A DNA stretch of 64,000 bases, from the NCBI RefSeq assembly GCF_020215645.1, contig NZ_CP084058.1, positions 7,998,001-8,062,000 of the forward strand, given 5' to 3'. Positions 56,882-64,000 of the stretch are shown piece after piece. The stretch comes from Nonomuraea gerenzanensis (lineage in GTDB: Bacteria; Actinomycetota; Actinomycetes; Streptosporangiales; Streptosporangiaceae). Numbering within the stretch: position 1 is the first letter of the stretch; each line of letters opens with the position of its first letter. The notes beneath the pieces were generated by a model that was not told the origin of the DNA, did no database searches, and saw nothing but the letters and a program-made list of their open reading frames with translations. A program made the translations under genes and the position numbers.

Positions 56882-58246
56882 TCAAGGCGTGTACTCGTAG
56901 GCGCCGGCCTCGATGCCGCCGTCCGAGCCGATCGCGACGCCGTTCAGGTCGATCTGACCGTACTTGACCTTGCCCAGCCCGATCGCCTTGCTGCCGGCGA
57001 GCAGCCGCAGCGGGTCGGCCGGATCGAAGCGCGGGTCCTCGAAGACATTGCCGGTGCCGTTGTCGCCGCCCTGGTACTGGTCGCCCTCCAGCACGTTGTA
57101 GGAGTTGGCGGCAGCGGTCACGCCGGGGGCGTAGACGCTCTTCTTCTTGGCGTAGACGGCGTTCTGCGTCATCGTCAGGTGCTGGTTGGTGCAGCTGGCG
57201 TCGCAGACCACGCCCTCGGCGTCCTCGTGCGTCAGATAGACGGAGTTGTTGCGGAAGACCGTGCGCAGCACGGGGCCGTTCGGCTCGATCGGCGAGCCCG
57301 CCTCCTCCTTGTACGGCCCCCGGGTGACCAGGCCGCCCCTGGTCCGCTCGCCGTAGATCGCGTTGTACTCGAACACGTTGTCCGCGGTGCCGTCCGGGTC
57401 CTGTGACTCGCCGTTCGCCGAGGTCAGCGTGCCCAGCTCGGTGAAGGTGTCGTTGTCCACCGAGACGTTGTGGTGCACCCAGTTGCGCGAGCCCTTGAAG
57501 ATCTCGACCGCCGCGCCGTCGAAGACGTAGTCGTAGCTCGGCGCGATCGAGCCCCTGATGTCGTTCCAGGAGATCTCGGAGTCGTCGCCGTGGACCAGGA
57601 GGGCGAAGGCGCCCGAGTCGTCGTTGGCGTACTCCTCGCCCATCTCCGAGGCGTCGGTGTTCACGCTCATCACGTTGTTGTCGACGAACTCGTTGCTGTT
57701 GACGGAGGTGTAGTCGGCCTCCTCGTCGATGTAGACGCCCGCCGAGGCGCCGGTGATGTAGTTCTGGTTGAGGAAGTTGTGGTCGCCCTCGATCGAGAAC
57801 CCGGACCACTCGCACCGGCCCGTGCCCACCACGCCGACCTGGAGGTTGTAGACCTCCAGGTGGTCGCCGGTGAGCAGCACGCAGGCCACCTCGTCGGTGC
57901 CCTTGATCACGGGCTTGGCGCCGGTGCCGTAGGCGTCCACGACGATGGGGGCGGCCTGCGTGCCGTCCTCGCCGATCGATAACTGCTCCGCCCACGTGCT
58001 GCCTCTGCGCAGCAGCAGCTTGGAGCCGGGGGCCAGGGTGGCCGCGTTCGCCTTGGCCAGGGTCCGCCACGCGGCCGTCTCGGAGTTGCCCTGGTTCGTG
58101 TCCTTGCCGTTGACGCTGTCGACGTAGTAGGTGGCGGGGGCCGCCACCAGCGTCGTCGCCGCGGCCGGGGCGGCGACGACGCTCGTGATCATGAACGCGA
58201 ACGCGGTGACGCCCACCGCGTACCGCTTCACCTTGGGGTCTGGCAC
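56882..58246 (-). CDS. Secreted right-handed parallel beta-helix protein
   Basis: 454 residues from GTG 58246, with GGAGG 11 nt upstream; GTG 58231 is possible. The signal peptide ends near VVAAPAAA. The mature part begins YYVDSVNGKDTNQGNSETAAW, the usual opening of DUF1565-type beta-helix proteins, and continues in repeated strands with Asn/Asp turns (VYNLQVGVVG, NFLNQNYITG, NWVHHNVSVDN). Such folds include polysaccharide lyases and glycosidases. Active-site residues cannot be assigned by eye. It lies in a run of three secreted protein genes. Confidence 0.78.
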   Translation of the reverse strand: MPDPKVKRYAVGVTAFAFMITSVVAAPAAATTLVAAPATYYVDSVNGKDTNQGNSETAAWRTLAKANAATLAPGSKLLLRRGSTWAEQLSIGEDGTQAAPIVVDAYGTGAKPVIKGTDEVACVLLTGDHLEVYNLQVGVVGTGRCEWSGFSIEGDHNFLNQNYITGASAGVYIDEEADYTSVNSNEFVDNNVMSVNTDASEMGEEYANDDSGAFALLVHGDDSEISWNDIRGSIAPSYDYVFDGAAVEIFKGSRNWVHHNVSVDNDTFTELGTLTSANGESQDPDGTADNVFEYNAIYGERTRGGLVTRGPYKEEAGSPIEPNGPVLRTVFRNNSVYLTHEDAEGVVCDASCTNQHLTMTQNAVYAKKKSVYAPGVTAAANSYNVLEGDQYQGGDNGTGNVFEDPRFDPADPLRLLAGSKAIGLGKVKYGQIDLNGVAIGSDGGIEAGAYEYTP

Positions 58247-58326
58247 TGCTGTTCCAACCTCCTGCGAGCAGCCGGAACCCTCGCTCCGGCATGCGGACGT
58301 GGTGGCCCTTCCAGGGGACGACGGCG

Positions 58327-59742
58327 TCAGGGATTGCCGTTGATCAGGGCCCTGGCCAGGTCGGGGCTGAAGGTGCCCGCGGGGGTCGTACCGGCGATGC
58401 CGCACGGCCCGTCGGAGTCGCCCGGCACCTTGACCCAGAACAGGTACTCGGCGCCCGTCGCCTGCTGCCGCGGCGGGGTGCCCAGCTTGCGGCGCGGCGG
58501 GTTGCACCAGTTGTCCTCAGGCGTGCTGTCCACGTACGGGCCGTTGCCGTTCCGGCTGGTGTCGATCACGTACGTCTTCGCGCCCACCGTGCCCGCCAGG
58601 TGGCCCTTGACCGCGGTCGCGTAGGTCTCGCTGTCGGCGGTGGTGAAGTAGTTGGAGACGTTCACCGCGAAGCCCCGGCTGTTGGCGATGCCCGACTTCA
58701 CCAGCAGCGGCGCCATGTCCGCGGCCGGGATCCAGGTGGCGTTGCCCGCGTCCAGGTACACCCACGCGTTCGGCGCCTGCGCGCGCAGCACCTGCGTCGC
58801 GTCCAGCAACATCCGGTACTGGTCCTCGGGGTCCTTGCCGATGCGCGTCACGCACCCGGCGGCGGCGACCCCGTCGGGCTCCAGCACGACGATGGCGTGC
58901 CGGGTGCCGATGGCCTTGGCGAACTCGGTGATCCAGGCGTGGTACCCGGCCGCGTCGCCGGCGCCTCCGCCCGAGTGACCCGCGCACGCGTCGCGGTTGG
59001 GGATGTTGTAGGCCACCAGCATCGGCAGCCGGTCCTGCGCCTGCGCTGCGCCGACGTAGGTGTCCACGGCCTGCGTCAGATCGCCGAACCAGCCGCCGAA
59101 CCACTCGAAGATCGGCTTGCTGCCGATGTTCGTCATGATGTTGGTGTCACCGTTGTCCGCGGCCCACTTGGCGGGGTGCGACAGCGGCGACACGTACAGG
59201 CTCGCGGGCCTGGTCGTCTGCGTCTCCATCAGCGAGACGTTGTCGAGCCGCACGACCGGCCTGCCACCGGACCCGCCGAGCTGGAAGGTCACCTCGGCCG
59301 CCGTCGCGGAGGCGGACGCGGCCGTGAACGGGATGCTGTAGCGCTTGCTCCCGGTGGTCAGCCGCACATCGGTGGCGAGCGACTGGTTGGAACTGGGGGT
59401 GGCGGTGTACTGCACCGTGGCCCTGGCCGTGAACGCGACGGTGGAGTAGGCGTCGAAGGAGAGCGTGTAGCTCTTGCCCGGGTTCAGCGCGGCGGTGGTC
59501 GGCGCGGCCACCATCGCGTCCCACGGGTTGGCCACGACCTGCGTGACCTCGATCCGCATGCGCTCGGACTCGGCCGCGACGGCGGTCTGGCCGATGGCTG
59601 TCCAGGGGGTGGTGGTTCCGCCGGTGAAGGTGCCGTTCGTGATGAGCTGGGCGGCGGCGGAGGCGGGAGGGGGGACGGTTAACGTGGCGGCGGTCAGGAC
59701 GGCGGCTAAGGCCGCGGCTCTGGTGGGGGTGAAGAGTCGCAC
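58327..59742 (-). CDS. Secreted GH6 cellulase (endoglucanase/cellobiohydrolase family) with N-terminal carbohydrate-binding domain
   Basis: 471 residues from GTG 59742. Signal peptide residues 1-30 (ending PPASAA). Residues 32-175 form a CBM4/9-like beta-sandwich (LITNGTFTGGTTTPW, VVRLDNVSLMETQ). The GH6 domain follows: VAYNIPNRDACAGHSGGGA (D251), the catalytic acid in VVLEPDG (D290), VYLDAGN and VIDTSRNGNGP. It cleaves beta-1,4-glucan by inversion. No CebR-type site was found upstream. The family length is normal. Confidence 0.92.
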   Translation of the reverse strand: MRLFTPTRAAALAAVLTAATLTVPPPASAAAQLITNGTFTGGTTTPWTAIGQTAVAAESERMRIEVTQVVANPWDAMVAAPTTAALNPGKSYTLSFDAYSTVAFTARATVQYTATPSSNQSLATDVRLTTGSKRYSIPFTAASASATAAEVTFQLGGSGGRPVVRLDNVSLMETQTTRPASLYVSPLSHPAKWAADNGDTNIMTNIGSKPIFEWFGGWFGDLTQAVDTYVGAAQAQDRLPMLVAYNIPNRDACAGHSGGGAGDAAGYHAWITEFAKAIGTRHAIVVLEPDGVAAAGCVTRIGKDPEDQYRMLLDATQVLRAQAPNAWVYLDAGNATWIPAADMAPLLVKSGIANSRGFAVNVSNYFTTADSETYATAVKGHLAGTVGAKTYVIDTSRNGNGPYVDSTPEDNWCNPPRRKLGTPPRQQATGAEYLFWVKVPGDSDGPCGIAGTTPAGTFSPDLARALINGNP

Positions 59743-60063
59743 GTGATCACCTTTCGGTGGGGTCCGGCGATGATCATTGCTGACTCACTCTGACAAGGTC
59801 AAGAAAAGCTCATTCTGTTCATGCCGCTGTCACGGGGGGCTTTCCTTTTGCCTGGTCGGTCTATGCGGGCGCGGGGAGTAACGGCGCGCTCGCATCGCGC
59901 CCCGCCTTCCCGGTGCGCCCGCCTTCCCGCTGCGCCCTTACGCCTTACGCCCGCCCTCCCGCTGCGCCCTTACGCCTTGCGCTCGCCCTTACGCCTTGCG
60001 CTCGCCCTTACGCCTTGCGCTCGCTCGTTGCTTGGCGCCCGCCTCTACGCCGGTGCGCCTACC
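59743..60063. other. Gene-free region between GH6 gene and secreted mini-peptide
   Basis: 321 bp with no convincing gene. On the minus strand TTGACC lies about 70 bp before the GH6 start and may be part of its promoter. The rest is repeat-rich, with runs such as cgccttacgc; open frames here are repeat artefacts. Confidence 0.6.
59966..60022. repeat. Three perfect 19-bp tandem repeats
   Basis: gcccttacgccttgcgctc repeated three times without change; degenerate copies continue upstream to about 59934. Perfect identity suggests recent expansion. Confidence 0.9.
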
Positions 60064-60243
60064 TCACACCGGACGCTTGCCTCCCGTATCCCCGTCGGCC
60101 AGCACCATGGTCAGCTGCGGCTTACGGATCACGTTCGTGGCCGACGCGCCATCCGCCTGCGCGGGGACGGCGCCCAGCGTCAGCACGGCGGCCAGGGCCG
60201 CGATCGAGGCGCCGGCGCGGACTGTGCGAGTACGAGTTCTCAT
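60064..60243 (-). CDS. Secreted mini-peptide of unknown function
   Basis: 59 residues from ATG 60243, with GGGAGAG upstream. A clear Sec signal peptide (RTRTVRAGASIAALAAVLTL, cleavage near AQA-DG) leaves a mature peptide of only about 29 residues ending GGKRPV. No cysteine or known motif. It may be a small extracellular peptide or the remnant of a larger secreted protein. It lies just downstream of a decayed HAD gene. Confidence 0.55.
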   Translation of the reverse strand: MRTRTRTVRAGASIAALAAVLTLGAVPAQADGASATNVIRKPQLTMVLADGDTGGKRPV

Positions 60244-60383
60244 ACGGCTCTCCCAGAGTGCCGAGGGATCACGACGGTGTCGCTCACCAGCATCGGCGGC
60301 ACACCACCACCCGTCCAGGCCCAGATTTCCCGCCGGCGGACGGGGCCGCTCGACATAACAGCCTCTGGTCCCCACCCCAGAGA

Positions 60384-60898
60384 TCACCCGCGGATGATGT
60401 CCCGCAATTCAGCCAGAGTGTTGATTCCTCTTCGGCGGCCCCGAAGCGCTTCAGGCCGATCAGATATGGTTCCGGATACGGCTTGGCAAACCGGTAATCT
60501 TCACGAACGACAACGAAATCCATGAACTGCCTGATCTGGCGCCTCTCATGGATCAGTTCGAGATCCGCACGCTTGGCAGTCGTCACGATGGCCATCCTGA
60601 CATACTTCGAAAGTTCGGCCAGAGCCTCAACAACCCCTTCGATCTCGATGGCTTCCGTTCTCAGATATTCCTGATAGTAATCGTCACGGACCTGACGCTG
60701 CCTGCTGATGGTGCGTTCATCAACACCAGCCACCCCGGCCTGGGCCCACACGCCCAAACCCTGGCTCATCTCCCGCAGCTATCGAACCTTGTCCAAGCTC
60801 AAGCCGATGTCCGCCAGGGCGCGTTCCCCGGCTCTGTAATACCAGAATTCGGTATCCACTAGAACGCCATCATGATCGAAGAGCACATACTTCTTCAC
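60384..60898 (-). pseudogene. Decayed HAD-family phosphatase gene (in-frame stop plus internal deletion)
   Basis: From GTG 60898 the frame begins KKYVLFDHDGVLVDTEFWYY (motif I). It is stopped by TAG at 60779-60781 (codon 40) and then continues in the same frame with the cap domain, motif II VTTAKR and the motif III lysine FAKPYPEPYLIGLKRFG. Motif IV is absent. Directly after GAAEEES the other frame gives TLAELRDIIRG and a stop, which looks like the natural C-terminus. A small out-of-frame deletion therefore removed motif IV. Two independent lesions argue for a real pseudogene. GTG 60898 overlaps the stop of the gene upstream. Confidence 0.75.
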
Positions 60899-61268
60899 TG
60901 CCCTACCTTTTCCAGTGGCCGCGGCGATCGTTGCTCGACAACCCAAGTCCCCGACAGACTCTCAGAGCCAGCCGTCTCTCGCCAGTTCGGAAGAACAGAG
61001 CCTGGCATCTCATCCTGGCGCGACAGTAACTCACGGATACAGACCGCGTTTATCTTCATCGCTCTACAGTCAGGGCCGATAGGCCGCTCGATTAATTCGG
61101 TGGCGCGGCGCCCGTTGCATGAGGAGCATTCAGCTTCCGAGAGCTCAACGCGGGCATGGTAGGTGGACCTCTGCCGACCACCTGAGCAGCCATGCCTCCG
61201 ACGATGCATGTCGACCTGCCCGCCGCGCCGAACGGCTGCAGCCGCTGAAATTCTTCGTAGAACGGCAT
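60895..61268 (-). pseudogene. Unknown protein gene with probable frameshift
   Basis: One frame starts ATG 61268 (PFYEEFQRLQPFGAAG... GRGPPT). A second frame carries YHARVELSEAECSSCNGRR and TELIERPIGPDCRAM to the stop at 60895. Together they read as one protein of about 125 residues with a CxxC pair. The switch lies near 61150. The stop overlaps the HAD pseudogene start (GTGA), typical of real neighbouring genes. Family unknown; the joining of the two frames is my interpretation. Confidence 0.4.
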
Positions 61269-61299
61269 GGCCACAGGTGGTCATGCGTCTCTCTGGCGC

Positions 61300-61595
61300 T
61301 CAGCTAGGGCGTCGAGGTGGACCTTGTACATACTTGCCCGGTTCGATCTGCTCACGTAGACGCCGCTTATACTCCTCGTCCACGACCCCCGCGCCTGGAG
61401 GCAACCCGCCCCGCTTCAGGTACTCATGGCTCTCTGCCGCGAGAACGGTGCCCTGGTAGGCTTCTGGGTCCGCCTTCTGACGGCCTGCCACCACCAGTAG
61501 GCGACGCACTCGTTGATCGGGGTCAGATCGTAGGTGATCCTGGCCTTGTCGACGGTGTGCCAGTAGGCACAATCGAAGAGCACCTGATTCTCCAT
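61300..61595 (-). pseudogene. Unknown small protein gene with one-base deletion
   Basis: ATG 61595 opens ENQVLFDCAYWHTVDKARIT and YDLTPINECVAYWWW. Shifting by one base at the TGGTGGTGG run (about 61478) continues in sense as VAGRQKADPEAYQGTVLAAE, SHEYLKRGGLPPG and DEEYKRRLREQIEPG to the stop at 61300. The rejoined protein has about 98 residues with a coherent composition. A lost G in the TGG run explains it. Function unknown. Confidence 0.5.
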
Positions 61596-61767
61596 GAAAG
61601 GCAGCCCGGATGGTTTTCCGGCTGTTGCGAGCTGCCTTGAGACTCGGCTCTGATCTTTTCGGGCGATCGGTGCTGGTCGTGCGGCTGAACGGTCGTCGAT
61701 TATTCCTCTCCTCGCCTTCGCCGCCGCAGAGACGTACACCGTTCAACACCCGAACATCGTTGCCAGG

Positions 61768-62511
61768 CTAGACCAACTCAGGAGGTGAGGATTCCTTTCC
61801 TGGGTCCTTGGGGGATCGACTGCGGCGTTTCAGCAGCGCGGCCGCCGCGTCCTTGAGCGGATAAGCGACTGGCCTCGCGCCCGGGATCTCCATCCCCTTG
61901 AGCAGCTTCCGAATGCGCCGGGGCTGGAGAGGCCCCTTCGCCAGACACTGAGCAAGCTCAGCCGCCGTGACGGTCTCGCTCTCTTCTGTAGGGGCGGACA
62001 TCGACGCCTGAGGCACCAGCGCATCCTCCTGGCTGACACTGCTCGAGGCCGCAGCGAGGAGATCCTTACGGGCGGCCATCAGCCATGCTTCGATGCGCTG
62101 ATCGATCTGGCCGCTGATCTCGTTGGCGACCCGAGCCCTGACAGCGTTCTCGAGGCTCTCCTCGAACACGACTTTGAAACGCTGGTCGAAGCGCTTCTGG
62201 AAGTTGGTGCTGTCCGCCCACGTATCGGCGTACACAGTGAACAGGTTGTCGAACCAGTCCTCAACCCACGCGTCGAAACCCTTCTTGAGTCCGCTGTCCT
62301 TCCATGCCTTGAGACGCGCCTTGAACCGCGTGTCGAAGTGGGAGTCGAAATGGGCACCCACACCTTCCTGGAGTCGATCGTTCGCGTTGCCCAACCACAC
62401 CTCGACTCGTTGGTCGATCTCGGCGCCGAGCCGCTCAGTGACCCACTGATCGAACCGGGCCTGAAACCACTTCTCGAACTCGTCCTCTGTCCACGGTGTC
62501 CAGCGTCCCAT
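61768..62511 (-). CDS. Protein with repeated Trp/Phe-rich amphipathic motifs and basic C-terminus
   Basis: 247 residues from ATG 62511, with GAGGG 6 nt upstream. Residues 10-140 repeat a W/F-x2-x-FD pattern: FEKWFQARFDQWV, AHFDSHFDTRFKARLKAW, FDAWVEDWFDNLF, FQKRFDQRFKVVFEE, which reads as amphipathic helices with an aromatic stripe. Residues 180-235 (TAAELAQCLAKGPLQPRRIRK, then RPVAYPLKDAAAALLKRR) look like a small DNA-binding winged domain. No known family. Codon use is less G/C-biased than in the rest of the window, suggesting foreign origin. Confidence 0.7.
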   Translation of the reverse strand: MGRWTPWTEDEFEKWFQARFDQWVTERLGAEIDQRVEVWLGNANDRLQEGVGAHFDSHFDTRFKARLKAWKDSGLKKGFDAWVEDWFDNLFTVYADTWADSTNFQKRFDQRFKVVFEESLENAVRARVANEISGQIDQRIEAWLMAARKDLLAAASSSVSQEDALVPQASMSAPTEESETVTAAELAQCLAKGPLQPRRIRKLLKGMEIPGARPVAYPLKDAAAALLKRRSRSPKDPGKESSPPELV

Positions 62512-62741
62512 GCAGCGCCCTCGCCACTCGCAGGAGATATGGATCAGTCATGTGGAAGATACGAAGGATCACACATGTCGCATAGCCCATGGTCAGGGCA
62601 CTCTTAGGTCTCTCTAGAGAGATAGAAACCGATCGTTGACTGTCCATGTGTTGGGGGCATCACATCTCCACGATGGCCACCGTTGCGTTCGGCCTCCGGC
62701 TCAACACCTCTCAGCACCGCCGGGCGTACCTGTCGCCTGGC

Positions 62742-62864
62742 TCAGCGCTCGTAGATATTGCAGTCCCTGCCGACGCCGGCGTACGTGCCGCCGATGTCGT
62801 ACATGAAGACCTTGCCGTCCTCCTCCTGGAGCCGCCACGGCATGGTGTTGTCCGTACGGGACAT
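62742..62864 (-). CDS. Small 40-residue protein of unknown function
   Basis: ATG 62864 with AGGA 5 nt upstream opens SRTDNTMPWRLQEEDGKVF, ending GRDCNIYER. The start resembles a group of short actinobacterial proteins beginning ARTDK-PYWVQ that are usually annotated as hypothetical. Too short to be sure. Confidence 0.4.
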   Translation of the reverse strand: MSRTDNTMPWRLQEEDGKVFMYDIGGTYAGVGRDCNIYER

Positions 62865-63020
62865 GCGGGTCCTGTCTAAGCCCGCCAGTCGGTCTGGCGT
62901 GGCCCTAGAAGTCCGCGCCGGAAAAGTGTCCGCTCATGCGGTCACCCACGCTACGCGAAGCAGCCGTTGTACGCCTTGAGCCCGTCCCTTACCTTGGAGG
63001 CAAAGCGCAAGGAGAGCCTG

Positions 63021-63620
63021 GTGGACGCGAACACCATCACAGCCATCTGCGCCACGATCATCGCCGTAGCCTCCCTCGCGGTAACGGTCTACCAGGCCAG
63101 AGCGACAAGGCTTCACAACCGGCACACACTGCGCCCGATCCTGCAACTCCGCCTGGTGCTCATCACAGGGGGGCCCTCAGGTCTGCTGCTCATCAACACC
63201 GGCCCCGGGCCGGCCATCATCACCGGCTCCCAGGTATGGCTGGACGGCAAGCCGGTAGGCCCGTGGGAAAGAGGAGCCGCGCGTAAGGTGCGCTACTTCA
63301 TCGATCCCTATCCCTGCGCCTATGGCCTGCTGGATCGAATGTCGCTCGAACCCGGGTACGAGGCGTTCCTCATTGAGATGGAGAACTTCGACCGGGAAGC
63401 ACATGCGCAGTTCGGGCGCCTTGTAGAGCACCGGCTCGACATTGAGATCCGCTACGAATCCTTGTATGGCGGGGAAGGTTACGTCGTGACGACCCGGTCG
63501 ACGGCGTGGCGTAAGGCAACTTTGCGCGTGCCGGACCCTTCCGTTCCTCCACGCCCCCTAGCTGCTCCTCTGGCTACAGCTGACTGCACCAACAGGCCCG
63601 CCACGGGGTGCGAACGATGA
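63021..63620 (+). CDS. Membrane-anchored protein of unknown function
   Basis: 199 residues from GTG 63021, with AAGGAGAG 5 nt upstream. One N-terminal membrane helix (ITAICATIIAVASLAVTVYQ) is followed by a soluble beta-rich domain (RPILQLRLVLITGGPSGLLL, INTGPGPAIITG, VRYFIDPYPCAYGLLDRM). This plan, a short anchor plus a domain with NTGPGPA, recurs in actinobacterial proteins of unknown role. The C-terminus is Pro/Ala-rich. Confidence 0.7.
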   Translation: MDANTITAICATIIAVASLAVTVYQARATRLHNRHTLRPILQLRLVLITGGPSGLLLINTGPGPAIITGSQVWLDGKPVGPWERGAARKVRYFIDPYPCAYGLLDRMSLEPGYEAFLIEMENFDREAHAQFGRLVEHRLDIEIRYESLYGGEGYVVTTRSTAWRKATLRVPDPSVPPRPLAAPLATADCTNRPATGCER

Positions 63621-63739
63621 CCCGCCGGACCACCCCGGCAGGATGACCCGGCTCTACAACGGCGGGGCTTGTCGCAACATGAGGGGATGTGACCTGCTTA
63701 CAGATGGAGGCTCCATCACAGTGGTAGCAGGAGGAACAC

Positions 63740-64000
63740 ATGCGGACACGCGCAGCGCGCTTGACCGTTACAGCACTCATCGTCATCGCCGGCATCGCCA
63801 TCGGCATTGCTCTCCTCGTGTCCCCGATAGCGCTAAGGGGCATCGCCGAGCTCGCTCCAGCATCCCAGTGGGCCCTACTAGGCGAGGTTGGCGAAGCCTA
63901 CGGCCCCGTGGCCACTCTGGTCAGTGCCGCAGCCCTGTTGGCAGTTGCCATGTCAGTGATCATGCAGGTGAGAACCACACGCATCTCCGCTTTTCACAAC
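63740..64000 (+). CDS. Small membrane protein, DUF6082-like, 3' end cut by window
   Basis: At least 87 residues from ATG 63740, with GGAGGAAC upstream. Two membrane helices (LTVTALIVIAGIAIGIALLV; YGPVATLVSAAALLAVAMSV) surround the segment ELAPASQWALLGEVGEAYG, then MQVRTTRISAFHN. This pattern resembles the DUF6082 family found in many copies in Streptomyces-type genomes. The gene continues beyond the window. Confidence 0.6.
   Translation, partial: MRTRAARLTVTALIVIAGIAIGIALLVSPIALRGIAELAPASQWALLGEVGEAYGPVATLVSAAALLAVAMSVIMQVRTTRISAFHN

Noticed and set aside
59821..60525. Plus-strand open frames over the 19-bp repeats
   Set aside because: Composition is that of translated repeats (Arg/Pro/Leu/Ala) and no ribosome site is present.
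62435..62647. 70-residue minus-strand frame upstream of the Trp/Phe-repeat gene
   Set aside because: It overlaps the start of a better supported gene and lacks a ribosome site and coding bias.
62646..62879. 77-residue plus-strand frame
   Set aside because: The opposite strand gives a more protein-like 40-residue product with a ribosome site.

Overview
The window is about 64 kb of very GC-rich DNA with strong third-position G/C, frequent GTG starts, GTGA-type gene overlaps, an F420-type oxidoreductase, MocR and ROK regulators, several ECF sigma factors and many secreted polysaccharide-active enzymes. Together these point to a filamentous actinobacterium, most likely of the Streptosporangiales (Nonomuraea-like); that placement is inference. 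No rRNA, tRNA, CRISPR array, insertion sequence or PKS/NRPS gene was seen.

Layout. 1-2.3 kb: MocR regulator (cut by the window start) divergent from a branched-chain aminotransferase. 2.6-12.2 kb: housekeeping block with an AlkP-like membrane protein, a HIT hydrolase, an Asp23 protein, a TIGR02960-like sigma factor, a PIG-L deacetylase, a TM2 protein, thrS, a GH25 lysozyme and an LLM oxidoreductase. 12.3-18.6 kb: pgm, an SDR plus Ldh-family dehydrogenase pair, a DUF2786 protein, a membrane/HTH protein and a holin-like protein. 18.7-23.4 kb: P450, a HAD protein with eroded motifs coupled to DUF4031, an HD protein and an FMN hydroxyacid oxidase.

23.4-31.9 kb is a sugar-utilisation locus: a secreted F5/8C plus beta-helix protein, a ROK repressor, an ABC sugar importer without its own ATPase, and a cytoplasmic GH35-like enzyme. 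32.0-39.9 kb is a regulatory cluster: two proteins of unknown family, an ECF sigma factor, a Crp/Fnr regulator with a CRP-type palindrome in front of its apparently leaderless promoter, a DUF2236/MpaB-like oxygenase and a cyclase-homology/AAA/TPR protein.

40.0-45.5 kb: GH15 hydrolase, two paralogous DUF4352-like membrane-anchored proteins (the second with a reading-frame change), a membrane protein and an SDR. 45.5-55.7 kb: a sulfotransferase divergent from an operon of adenylate-forming ligase, FOXRED2-like flavoprotein, membrane-anchored unusual P450 and Kef-type antiporter, followed by a two-component system and a phospholipase D-like enzyme. 55.7-59.7 kb: three secreted proteins (trypsin-fold protein lacking the serine, beta-helix protein, GH6 cellulase).

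59.7-64 kb changes character: lower GC, tandem repeats, a secreted mini-peptide, three adjacent broken genes, an odd protein rich in Trp/Phe repeats and small membrane proteins. It looks like a decaying accessory segment. The best candidates for undescribed biology are the Crp/cyclase/MpaB cluster, the ligase-FOXRED-P450 operon, the Trp/Phe-repeat protein and the frame-broken Ala-Pro-Thr repeat gene.
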